A stretch of DNA of 13,147 nucleotides, taken from contig JAFAIY010000033.1 in the NCBI GenBank assembly GCA_019236485.1, positions 1-13,147 on the forward strand, in the 5' to 3' direction. Source of the stretch: Comamonas sp. GTDB taxonomy: Bacteria > Pseudomonadota > Gammaproteobacteria > Burkholderiales > Burkholderiaceae_C. Made by a program: the position numbers and the translations under genes. The notes under the pieces are model-generated. The model did not search any database. It worked only from the letters and a program-made list of their open reading frames with translations, and was not told where the DNA came from. Shown piece by piece: positions 1-6,100 of this stretch. Numbering within the stretch: the stretch's first letter is position 1; each line of letters opens with the position of its first letter.

Positions 1-466
1 CGTTGGCGGCCTCGACGGTGCGGATCGCGGCATCGACCTCCAGACGCCCCACGTCGCGCGTGCCGGGCGCGACCTCGAGCGAGACGCGCAGATCCGGCGC
101 CTCCTGGCGCAGCCGGCCGATGATGGGCAGCACGATGGGGCTCAGCAGCATGTCGGCCGTGGCCAGGCGCAGCTCTCCGGCCGCATGTACGCGGCCCTTG
201 CCCAGAGCCTGGGCGCTGGCCAGCAGATGTTCTATCTCGCGTGCGCGCAAGGCCAGCTGCTGGCCCAGGGCCGTTGGCTGGACCCGCCCGCGCAGGCGCA
301 CGAAAAGGCGACCGCCGGATATGGCCTCCAGGCGCTGGACCTGCCGCCAGACGGTGGAATAGTCGAGACCCAGGTCGCGGGCTGCAGCCTTTAGGCTGCT
401 GCCTGCAAGCAGGCTCAGCATCAGGCGCAAATCCTCCCAGGCCAGACGGGACTCCCGGTTTTGCAT
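1..466 (-). CDS. LysR-family transcriptional regulator, N-terminal part (runs off left edge)
   Basis: I translated this by hand from the ATG at 466: 155 codons stay open to the window edge. It shows the LysR layout. A winged helix-turn-helix occupies about residues 9-65 (LKAAARDLGLDYSTVWRQVQ, then RLEAISGGRLFVRL), followed by a linker helix (about 66-95) and the start of the effector-binding domain (GELRLATADMLLSPIVLPII). Family members are about 300 residues, so roughly half is missing. LysR proteins usually sense a small metabolite and control a neighbouring, often divergent, unit. Here the divergent neighbour is the small-ORF/membrane-protein pair, but nothing in the sequence proves that link. 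There is no Shine-Dalgarno before the ATG, and a promoter-like pair lies close upstream. The effector is unknown. Confidence 0.9.
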   Translation of the reverse strand, partial: MQNRESRLAWEDLRLMLSLLAGSSLKAAARDLGLDYSTVWRQVQRLEAISGGRLFVRLRGRVQPTALGQQLALRAREIEHLLASAQALGKGRVHAAGELRLATADMLLSPIVLPIIGRLRQEAPDLRVSLEVAPGTRDVGRLEVDAAIRTVEAAN

Positions 467-473
467 GGCTGCA

Positions 474-502
474 ATATTAGTTTTCGCCTCTGCGCAAGTA
501 AA
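474..502 (-). promoter_or_regulatory. Possible promoter of the left LysR gene
   Basis: On the minus strand TTTACT (502-497) is followed after 17 nt by TAATAT (479-474). Each matches four of six consensus bases. The -10 ends only 7 nt before the ATG at 466, so transcription would begin at or just before the start codon, giving a leaderless or nearly leaderless mRNA. This fits the absence of a Shine-Dalgarno. It is a visual match only. Confidence 0.3.
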
Positions 503-528
503 CCCGAGCGTGGGCCGCACCCGGTCCC

Positions 529-632
529 TATAGTGGCACTGAGTCCGTGCTTGGGCTCAGACCGATTCGGGTGTGGTGAGCTTCCGGCAAGCCGCTTACC
601 GCATCAGATGCCATGCATCTGATTCCTGTTTT
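529..632 (+). ncRNA. Candidate structured leader or small RNA with three hairpins
   Basis: Three stems follow each other. Stem 1 is 8 bp (539-546 with 553-560, loop GTGCTT, one G-U). Stem 2 is 12 bp (570-581 with 594-605, 12-nt loop, three G-U). Stem 3 is 9 perfect bp (603-611 with 615-623, loop CAT) and is followed by TCCTGTTTTA, a weak U-rich run. The G-U pairs would become A-C mismatches in the antisense RNA, which favours plus-strand transcription. A TATAGT at 529-534 would place a start near stem 1, but I see no matching -35. Stems 2 and 3 share three bases, so they may compete. It could be a small RNA ending at stem 3, a riboregulator for the downstream ORFs, or chance structure. I could not match it to a known riboswitch by eye. 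Confidence 0.25.
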
Positions 633-674
633 ATGTGACGGCGCGGCTCTGGCTGAGTCTTGGGAATTTACATT

Positions 675-712
675 GCCCGCAATCGAGCATCGGGTTCCGC
701 GATGCGGCGGGC
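675..712 (+). other. Nested hairpin in the leader of the small ORF
   Basis: GCCCGC (675-680) pairs perfectly with GCGGGC (707-712). Inside it GCATCG (687-692) pairs with CGATGC (700-705) around a 7-nt loop. Three T residues follow (713-715), too few for a convincing intrinsic terminator. It lies between the three-hairpin cluster and the Shine-Dalgarno at 761-767 and may be part of the same structured leader. Confidence 0.25.
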
Positions 713-773
713 TTTGGGCTCGAGGCGTCTCGCATGGGGTCGCGCAGGCGCTTGGTATTGAAGGAGGGGGATC

Positions 774-887
774 ATGAAGCGTGTGATCGAGAAGAAAGCG
801 ATCCCGGCATGTCCGGGCAATGGCCCCGGGGTCCTGCAGGACGACAGTCTGTTGCCGCTGCGGGTTTGGGGGCAGCTCCTGTCATGA
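774..887 (+). CDS. 37-residue small ORF with a very strong ribosome binding site
   Basis: An AAGGAGG sequence at 761-767, six bases before the ATG, is an almost perfect anti-16S match and the strongest in the window. The ORF starts MKRVIEKKAIPACPG and ends RVWGQLLS. It is basic at the N-terminus, has one Cys (residue 13), and has no signal peptide or membrane segment. Its TGA overlaps the ATG of the next gene (ATGA at 884-887), the classical layout for translational coupling. It may be a real small protein or a leader ORF that delivers ribosomes to the membrane-protein gene. I do not recognise a family. Confidence comes from the Shine-Dalgarno and the overlap, not from homology. Confidence 0.6.
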   Translation: MKRVIEKKAIPACPGNGPGVLQDDSLLPLRVWGQLLS

Positions 888-1261
888 GTTCCGGCCTGGG
901 CTCGCAGACGGAGCTGCCGCCACCGGTCGCGGCGGGCACCGCCGAGCGCTATTCCGCGTCGGCGCGCGTCCCCGTTCGCTGGCGGCGCTGGTATCTGCAG
1001 GGGCTGGCATGGGCGTTCGCGCTGTTCAGCACCCTGAGGATGCTGGCCTATCTGCCTACCGTTGCCACCATCGCGCGCAGCGGCGACTCGGCACAGCATT
1101 CGCTGTGGACCTGGCTGATCTGGATGGGCGCCAACCTGACCATGTCGGCATGGCTGTATGAGCACAACGGTTGCCGTATGGACAGGGCGATTGCGGTGAG
1201 CCTGGGCAATGCGGTGATGTGCCTGGGAACGGCCGTGGTCATCGCCTGGTATCGGTGGTGA
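884..1261 (+). CDS. Small three-helix membrane protein resembling SemiSWEET/PQ-loop proteins
   Basis: The protein has 125 residues. A polar N-terminal tail of about 35 residues is followed by three hydrophobic helices (about 37-57, 73-92 and 102-122). The first helix ends MLAYLPTVATIARSGDSAQH, in the place where SemiSWEET proteins have a Pro-Gln (PQ) motif and a Lys/Ser-rich loop. Asn109 in the third helix (SLGNAVMCLG) sits where SemiSWEETs carry a conserved Asn. The size and three-helix plan fit a half-transporter that works as a dimer, but the Q of PQ is a T. The family call is inferred from layout and a few residues. The reading frame is open upstream to an ATG at 635; I chose 884 because of the ATGA overlap with the preceding small ORF and because the extension looks like non-protein sequence. 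Any substrate is unknown. Confidence 0.65.
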   Translation: MSSGLGSQTELPPPVAAGTAERYSASARVPVRWRRWYLQGLAWAFALFSTLRMLAYLPTVATIARSGDSAQHSLWTWLIWMGANLTMSAWLYEHNGCRMDRAIAVSLGNAVMCLGTAVVIAWYRW

Positions 1262-1301
1262 GGCCGGGCAGCCTCTCGGCAATCCCCATGGGCCGGTTTT
1301 T
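1261..1301 (+). terminator. Weak terminator candidate after the membrane-protein gene
   Basis: A run of five T (1297-1301) follows GGCCGG. The CCGG at 1293-1296 can pair with CCGG at 1264-1267, extended outward by one A-U and two G-U pairs. The stem is short and the enclosed loop is long, with an alternative GCCG/CGGC stem inside. It sits directly after the stop codon and just before the converging lysine operon, where a terminator is expected. Confidence 0.25.
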
Positions 1302-1316
1302 CTGCGAGAACCGCGC

Positions 1317-2837
1317 TTAGCCAAACTGAATGCCTTGCGCCAGCGGCAGCTCGCGCGAGTAGTTGATGGTATTGGTCGTGCGGCGCATGTACTGCTTCCA
1401 GGCGTCCGAGCCGCTTTCGCGGTCGCCGCCGGTTTCCTTTTCGCCGCCAAAAGCCCCGCCTATCTCCGCGCCGCTGGGGCCTATGTTCACATTGGCCATG
1501 CCGCAGTCCGAGCCGGCCGCGCTCAGAAAGCTCTCCACCTCGCGCAGGTCGTTGGAAAAGATGCAGGACGACAGGCCTTGCGGTACGTCGTTGTTCCAGG
1601 CAATGGCCTGCTCCAGATCTTCATAGGTCAGCACATAGAGCAGGGGGCCAAAGGTCTCATGCTTCACGATGGCCGTCTGCGCGGGCATGTCCATGATGGC
1701 GGGCGCCACGTAAAAGCCCTGGGGGAACTGCTCGGCGAGCACGCGCTGGCCGCCGCTCAGCAGCTGGCCGCCTTGCTGCCGGGCCTGGGCGATGGAGGCC
1801 TGCAGCGCGTTGAAAGCCGCCTCGTCGATCAGCGGCCCCACCAGGGTGCCGGGCTGCAGCGGATCGCCTATGCGCAGGCTGGCATAGGCCTGTAGCAGCT
1901 TGTCCAGCAGCGCCTGCTTCACCTCACGGTGCACGATCAGCCGCCGCAGCGAGGTGCAGCGCTGGCCCGCCGTACCTACGGCGCTGAAGACTATGGCGCG
2001 CACGGCCAGGTCCAGATCGGCGGCCGGAGTCACCAGCATGGCGTTGTTGCCGCCCAGCTCCAGAATGCGCTTGCCGAAACGCGAAGCCACCTTGGGTCCC
2101 ACGCTGCGGCCCATGCGGGTGGAGCCCGTGGCCGACACCAGGGCGATCTGCGGGCTGTCCACCAGGGCCTCGGCCACGGCGCTGCCGCCGAGGACGATCT
2201 GCGCCAGGCCCGCTGGCGCGCGCTCGCCAAACCGGGCGATGGCGCGCTCCAGCGCCTTGAAAGTGGCCAGGCCGGCCAGCGGCGCTTTTTCCGAAGGCTT
2301 GAAGATCACGGGATTGCCGCAGACCAGAGCCAGCGCCGCATTCCAGGCAAATACCGCGCTGGGAAAGTTGAAGGCCGTGATGACGGCCACCGGTCCCAGC
2401 GGGTGGTATTGCTCCATGATGCGGTGGCCGGGCCGCTCGGAAACTATGGTCTTGCCATGCAGCTGACGCGACAGGCCCAGCGCGAATTCGCAGATGTCCA
2501 CGGCCTCCTGCACCTCGCCCTGGCCTTCCTGCACGATCTTGCCCACCTCGCGCGAGATCACATGGCCTATGTCGGCCTTGGCGCGGCGCAGCTCCTCGCC
2601 CCAGAGCCGCACCAGCTCGCCGCGCACCGGTGCGGGCACCAGGCGCCACTGCTTGAAGGCCTGGGCCGCGGCATTGATGACGGCGGGCATGGTTGCAGCA
2701 GGCTGGGCCTTGAGCCGGGCCAGCTCGGCCCCGTCTATGGGCGAGCGCACGCTGAGGTCCGTGCCGCGCAGCAGGGACAGCTCGATGCCGCAGCGCTGCA
2801 GCACATTGGAGAAATCAGCGGATGGCGATGCGGTCAT
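1317..2837 (-). CDS. ALDH7-family aldehyde dehydrogenase (alpha-aminoadipic semialdehyde dehydrogenase type)
   Basis: This is a full-length 506-residue NAD(P)-dependent aldehyde dehydrogenase. The general base is Glu260 in LELGGNNA and the nucleophile is Cys294 in GTAGQRCTSLRRL. Both motifs are in the form typical of ALDH7/antiquitin rather than of betaine- or succinate-semialdehyde enzymes. The ITAFNFP (153-159) and FKPSEK (179-184) motifs of the NAD site are intact. The ATG follows AGGAG by 5 nt. It lies 17 nt downstream of the lysine/saccharopine dehydrogenase-like gene on the same strand, so the two are almost certainly one operon. The likely reaction is oxidation of alpha-aminoadipate-6-semialdehyde (in equilibrium with piperideine-6-carboxylate) to alpha-aminoadipate in lysine breakdown. 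The substrate is inferred from family and neighbour. A betaine- or GABA-aldehyde role is less likely. Confidence 0.9.
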   Translation of the reverse strand: MTASPSADFSNVLQRCGIELSLLRGTDLSVRSPIDGAELARLKAQPAATMPAVINAAAQAFKQWRLVPAPVRGELVRLWGEELRRAKADIGHVISREVGKIVQEGQGEVQEAVDICEFALGLSRQLHGKTIVSERPGHRIMEQYHPLGPVAVITAFNFPSAVFAWNAALALVCGNPVIFKPSEKAPLAGLATFKALERAIARFGERAPAGLAQIVLGGSAVAEALVDSPQIALVSATGSTRMGRSVGPKVASRFGKRILELGGNNAMLVTPAADLDLAVRAIVFSAVGTAGQRCTSLRRLIVHREVKQALLDKLLQAYASLRIGDPLQPGTLVGPLIDEAAFNALQASIAQARQQGGQLLSGGQRVLAEQFPQGFYVAPAIMDMPAQTAIVKHETFGPLLYVLTYEDLEQAIAWNNDVPQGLSSCIFSNDLREVESFLSAAGSDCGMANVNIGPSGAEIGGAFGGEKETGGDRESGSDAWKQYMRRTTNTINYSRELPLAQGIQFG

Positions 2838-2854
2838 GGGCGCTCCTGTGAGGT

Positions 2855-4009
2855 TCAGTACTGGGGAACATGGGTGTGGATGGCGGGCGCGGCCGGAACC
2901 GGGCCGGCGCCGGTGTGGGACGGATCCTGCAGACCCTCAAAGTAATGCCCGGCGCGGGTGGCCAGCAAGGCGGAAAGCGTGCATTGCTCCTGGCGCACAA
3001 AACCGTGCTGCGGCAGCTGGCCCGCGGCGAACAGCTCCACCGCACCCAGCACGCCGGCGGCCGTGGTCAGCTCGATGGCCGTGCGCTGCCTGCCGCGCAG
3101 TGCTGCGCCATAGATGCGGGCCCTGCGCATCTCCTGCTCCAGCCGTCCGCCCTGCAGGCCGGTGGCCGCGGCGGCAATCACCACCACATCGTCGCGGCTG
3201 TGGGGCACGGCGCCTTCCAGCACCTGGCGCAGCAGATCGCGGCGCTCTATCAGGCGCAGGCCGTGCAGCAGCAGCTGCATGGCGTCGCGGTGGCCGGGGT
3301 GGCGCAGGGTCTTGTAGCTCAGATTGCGCACGCGGCCCTTGAGCGTCTCGCACAGCGTGCCCAGACCGCCCGAGGTGTTGAAGGCCTCGAAGGCCTGGCC
3401 GTCCAGGCTCCAGCTCTCAAGTCCTTCCAGCGGCTGGAGCTGCACCGGCTGGCCGTTCACGATGGCATCGCAGGGGTTGCAGTACTCGTTGATGAGGCCG
3501 TCTATGCTCCAGGTGAAGTGGTAGCGCAGCGCATTCGTGGCATGGCGGGTCAGCGCCCCCACGCGCAGCTGCAGGTCGTGGAGCTCGTCGAACTGCTCGG
3601 CCAGATGCTCGCCCAGCATGCCGATCAGGCCCGGCGCCAGCCCGCACTGCGGCATCAGCACGGCTTTGGCGTGCGGCGCCAGGGCTCTGATGGCGCGCGT
3701 GGCCGCCACATCCTCGGTCAGGTCGAAATAGTGCACGCCATGCAGGGCCGCTGCCGTGGCCACCCGCGCCGCGCAGAAAAAAGGCAGGGCGTTGATGAGC
3801 AGCCGGTGCTGCTGCAGGGCCTGCGCCAGCGCGCCGTCGCTTTGCACATCGAGCTGCAGGCGCTTGATCTGCGGGTCGCTGCCGGCCGGCGGGGCCTGCA
3901 TATCGGCCAGCGTGACCGAGACCCCATGCAGCTCGGCCAGCATGTCGGCAATCGTCGAGCCTATCTTGCCGGCACCGAGGACGAGGATGTTTTCCAGAGG
4001 AGCTTGCAT
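2855..4009 (-). CDS. Lysine 6-dehydrogenase / saccharopine dehydrogenase-like oxidoreductase
   Basis: The 384-residue protein opens with a Rossmann dinucleotide site (ILVLGAGKIGSTIADML, GAGKIG at 12-17). It carries hallmarks of the saccharopine dehydrogenase/lysine 6-dehydrogenase family: HYFDLTED (93-100) and CGLAPGL (122-128), then the mixed C-terminal domain. The length fits single-domain lysine 6-dehydrogenases (about 380 residues) rather than the bifunctional LKR-SDH. It is encoded just ahead of an ALDH7 enzyme, so it probably makes aminoadipate semialdehyde, either from lysine or from saccharopine. Sequence alone does not separate these two, and no lysine-ketoglutarate reductase gene is present, which slightly favours direct lysine oxidation. 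Two ATGs stand in tandem (4012 and 4009). I chose the second because it is 6 nt from AAGGAG and the first only 3. The last 20 or so residues are Pro/His-rich and look unstructured. Confidence 0.82.
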   Translation of the reverse strand: MQAPLENILVLGAGKIGSTIADMLAELHGVSVTLADMQAPPAGSDPQIKRLQLDVQSDGALAQALQQHRLLINALPFFCAARVATAAALHGVHYFDLTEDVAATRAIRALAPHAKAVLMPQCGLAPGLIGMLGEHLAEQFDELHDLQLRVGALTRHATNALRYHFTWSIDGLINEYCNPCDAIVNGQPVQLQPLEGLESWSLDGQAFEAFNTSGGLGTLCETLKGRVRNLSYKTLRHPGHRDAMQLLLHGLRLIERRDLLRQVLEGAVPHSRDDVVVIAAAATGLQGGRLEQEMRRARIYGAALRGRQRTAIELTTAAGVLGAVELFAAGQLPQHGFVRQEQCTLSALLATRAGHYFEGLQDPSHTGAGPVPAAPAIHTHVPQY

Positions 4010-4122
4010 CATGATCTCCTTGAGCTTTTGCCGCTGGCGGAATGGCCGCGACTTGCGCCAATCCGCCCCGGGCAGAAGGCTCGCTTGCCGGCGTAGCGTG
4101 GATGTTGGCGCAGGTCCTGATG

Positions 4123-4152
4123 ATTTTTGAGAGCTTTGCGGGCCGGTGTCAA
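4123..4152 (-). promoter_or_regulatory. Putative sigma-70 promoter of the lysine operon
   Basis: A perfect TTGACA -35 hexamer (4152-4147) is followed after 18 nt by AAAAAT (4128-4123), four of six matches to a -10. It sits just downstream, in the direction of transcription, of the terminator closing the valine cluster, so the lysine operon probably has its own promoter. The predicted leader is about 105 nt. No operator is obvious. Confidence 0.45.
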
Positions 4153-4177
4153 CGAGTCGCGGGAATTCGCCGGGCAT

Positions 4178-4207
4178 AAAAAAGCCGCAGGGCTTTCACC
4201 CTGCGGC
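4178..4207 (-). terminator. Strong rho-independent terminator after mmsB
   Basis: The 9-bp perfect G/C-rich stem GCCGCAGGG/CCCTGCGGC (4207-4199 with 4192-4184) closes a 6-nt loop and is followed on the minus strand by six T residues (4183-4178). It begins about 34 nt after the mmsB stop codon and separates the valine cluster from the lysine operon. Confidence 0.92.
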
Positions 4208-4240
4208 AAGCTTAGGAGAAGCAAGTCTGGAATCAGGGCA

Positions 4241-5134
4241 TCACTTTTTCTGCAGCATCTTGATGACGCTGGAGAAGTCTTCGGCGCCATGGCCGGCCAG
4301 GCTGTGCGCCGCATAGACGGCGCGCGCCATGCCGCCCAGCGGGGTGCTGGTCCTGGTGGCGATGGCAGTTTCCTGGGCCAGGCCCAGGTCCTTGAGCATC
4401 AGATCCGTGCCGAAGCCGCCCGCATAGCCTTTGCTGGCGGGAGCGTTCTCGTGCACGCCGGGGAAGGGGTTGTATTTTTCCAGCGCCCAGTTGCCGCCCG
4501 AGCTGCGGCGCATGATCTCGGACAGCACCTTGGGGTCCAGGCCGTTGGCCACGCCCAGGGCAATGGCCTCGCTGGTGCCGACCATCAGAATGCCCAGCAG
4601 CATGTTGTTGCAGATCTTGGCGGTCTGGCCTGCGCCCACGGCGCCGGCATGGAAGATGTTGGCCCCCATTTTTTCCAGCAGCGGGCGTGCGCGCTCCAGA
4701 TCGGCGTCGCTGCCGCCCACCATAAAGGTCAGGGTGCCCGCAATCGCGCCGCCCGTGCCGCCCGAGACGGGCGCGTCGATAAAACCTATGCCGGCTGCCG
4801 CGGCCGCCTTGGCCACCTTCTGGCTGGTGGCTGCGGCAATGGTCGAGCTGTCGATGACCAGCACGCCCTTGGCGATATGGGGCAGCAGGCCGGCCGCGCC
4901 GTCACGGCCCAGATACAGGCCTTCCACATGCTGGCTGGCCGGCAGCATGGAGATCACGACCTCGGCGCCCTTGACCGCATCCTCGGCGCTGGCCGCGGCC
5001 TGGCAACCGGCGCCGGCGACCTTGGTCACGGCGTCCGGGCTCAGGTCGAAGGCTTTGACGCTGTGGCCGGCCTTGGCCAGGTTGATGGCCATGGGTGCGC
5101 CCATATGGCCCAGACCGATAAAAGCGATTTGCAT
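4241..5134 (-). CDS. mmsB: 3-hydroxyisobutyrate dehydrogenase
   Basis: The 297-residue protein is of the beta-hydroxyacid dehydrogenase family and oxidises 3-hydroxyisobutyrate to methylmalonate semialdehyde with NAD in valine breakdown. It has the N-terminal site MQIAFIGLGHMGAPMAINL (GLGHMG at 7-12), the substrate motif DAPVSGGTGGA (120-130) and catalytic Lys173 in GAGQTAKICNNMLLG, with Asn177. The ATG lies six bases after AAGGAG; a longer reading frame upstream is ignored. Paralogues acting on tartronate semialdehyde share the fold, but mmsA and an isobutyryl-CoA dehydrogenase in the same series make the valine role likely. The strong terminator follows it. It starts 69 nt after the DUF488 stop, a gap that holds a dispersed repeat, so it could have its own promoter. 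Confidence 0.9.
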   Translation of the reverse strand: MQIAFIGLGHMGAPMAINLAKAGHSVKAFDLSPDAVTKVAGAGCQAAASAEDAVKGAEVVISMLPASQHVEGLYLGRDGAAGLLPHIAKGVLVIDSSTIAAATSQKVAKAAAAAGIGFIDAPVSGGTGGAIAGTLTFMVGGSDADLERARPLLEKMGANIFHAGAVGAGQTAKICNNMLLGILMVGTSEAIALGVANGLDPKVLSEIMRRSSGGNWALEKYNPFPGVHENAPASKGYAGGFGTDLMLKDLGLAQETAIATRTSTPLGGMARAVYAAHSLAGHGAEDFSSVIKMLQKK

Positions 5135-5155
5135 ATATGTCTCCTTGGTTGGCTT

Positions 5156-5202
5156 ATGAAATTGATAGCTGCCTGCGCTTGTCATGCAAGCGTTTGAGGC
5201 TG
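5156..5202 (+). repeat. Dispersed intergenic repeat, copy A
   Basis: A 47-bp element with the core ATAGCTGC and the hairpin CGCTTG-TCATG-CAAGCG (5176-5192), ending GAGGCTG. Related copies occur at 7895-7941 (opposite orientation) and 8293-8339. I count about 31 of 47 identities with copy C and about 30 of 47 with copy B. I recall this as a repeat scattered in Comamonadaceae intergenic regions. It fills almost the whole gap between the DUF488 stop and mmsB. Confidence 0.75.
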
Positions 5203-5203
5203 T

Positions 5204-5629
5204 CTATGCCTGGTTTTCGATCTCGGCTCCCTGGTCGCGCAGCAGGCTGCGCAAGATGCTGCGGTGGCAATGGGCCTCGTCCTCGCAATAGCAGCCCAGG
5301 GAAAACGCGCTGCTTTGCGATAGCGCGGCCAGCAGTGCCAGCGTGTGCCGGGCCGGGGACTCGGCCAGCTGCTTGCGGAACTGCTTTTCGAACTGCACCC
5401 AGAGCTTGTCGGCCTCGGCGCTCTGGCCGGCGGCGCGCAGCTTGATGGACTGCAGCGCCTGCTGCATCAGATCCGCTTCGGGCGAGAGTTCCGGATACCA
5501 GACGTCGTAGTAGTTGCGGCTTGCAAACTCGGTTTTGGGCACGCCGCGTGGTGGGCGGCGCACCGTGCCTATGCGCAGGCCTTCGCCGGGACTGCGCTCG
5601 CTGCCGAGTCGAACAATGCGTATGGCCAT
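5204..5629 (-). CDS. DUF488 family protein (YeaO-like)
   Basis: The 141-residue protein has the features of the DUF488 family: an early RRPPRGVPKTEF segment (24-35) and a Cys/His segment LGCYCEDEAHCHRSILRSLL near the C-terminus (111-130), in the place where the family has LLCxE...CHR. The family is widespread but its biochemical role is unknown; the Cys/His pair suggests a metal or catalytic site. The ATG lies 8 nt after AAGGA and 16 nt downstream of the TfoX-like gene, so they are co-transcribed. The reading frame extends upstream, but that extension would overlap the TfoX gene and has no support. Confidence 0.82.
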   Translation of the reverse strand: MAIRIVRLGSERSPGEGLRIGTVRRPPRGVPKTEFASRNYYDVWYPELSPEADLMQQALQSIKLRAAGQSAEADKLWVQFEKQFRKQLAESPARHTLALLAALSQSSAFSLGCYCEDEAHCHRSILRSLLRDQGAEIENQA

Positions 5630-5645
5630 ATGCTGTGTCCTTGCC

Positions 5646-6098
5646 TTATTCGCTGCCGAAGATGGGATGTTTTCTACGCTTGCCGGCCCTTGCAGCGGGC
5701 TTGGGCGGATCGCTCTCCGAGAGCTGGGCTTTTTTGCGCCGCGGCGATGCCTTGGCCTGCGGGTTATAGGCCAGGGCCTCGTGCAGCCAGAAGTTCCAGT
5801 GCTCGCGGCTCGCATAGCCGTCGCTGCTGACCCAGAAATAGCCCTGCATGCCGCCGCCCGGAGACAGCTCGCGCAGGCCCTGCATTTCGAGGAATTCACC
5901 ATGCCGCTCGGGCGGCAGGCGCACCAGCAGCTCCTCGTTCTTCACGCCCAGGCAGAGCTTGCCGTCCACGAAAAAGCAGTAGCTGCCGAACAGCGTGCGC
6001 TCTTCCAGGGCCTCCACGCCGCCCAGCGCCTGCTCCAGGCTTTCGCGCAGCGCATGGATGAGCTGCAGGCTCTGGTCCGAGAGTGGGCGGGTGGGCAT
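5646..6098 (-). CDS. TfoX/Sxy N-terminal domain protein
   Basis: Of 150 residues, about 1-110 form a TfoX N-terminal domain: LFGSYCFFVDGKLCLGV and ELLVRLPPE, then GYFWVSSDGY and a FWLHEALAYNP helix. The C-terminal TfoX domain of the competence regulator Sxy is absent. In its place is a tail of about 37 residues very rich in Lys, Arg and Pro (SPRRKK, KPAARAGKRRK) that looks disordered and might bind nucleic acid. TfoX-N-only proteins are common and mostly uncharacterised, so a competence role should not be assumed. The ATG is 2 nt after the MOSC stop with no close Shine-Dalgarno, consistent with translational coupling. Confidence 0.85.
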   Translation of the reverse strand: MPTRPLSDQSLQLIHALRESLEQALGGVEALEERTLFGSYCFFVDGKLCLGVKNEELLVRLPPERHGEFLEMQGLRELSPGGGMQGYFWVSSDGYASREHWNFWLHEALAYNPQAKASPRRKKAQLSESDPPKPAARAGKRRKHPIFGSE

Positions 6099-6100
6099 GG

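Noticed and set aside
635..883. N-terminal extension of the membrane protein to the ATG at 635
   Set aside because: The extension overlaps the hairpins and the Shine-Dalgarno-led small ORF, has no ribosome site and resembles no protein; the ATGA start at 884 is better.
2870..4096. Plus-strand open frame opposite the lysine dehydrogenase-like gene
   Set aside because: The Gln/His/Ala-rich translation is a shadow of the opposing codons; the minus-strand frame has clear family motifs.
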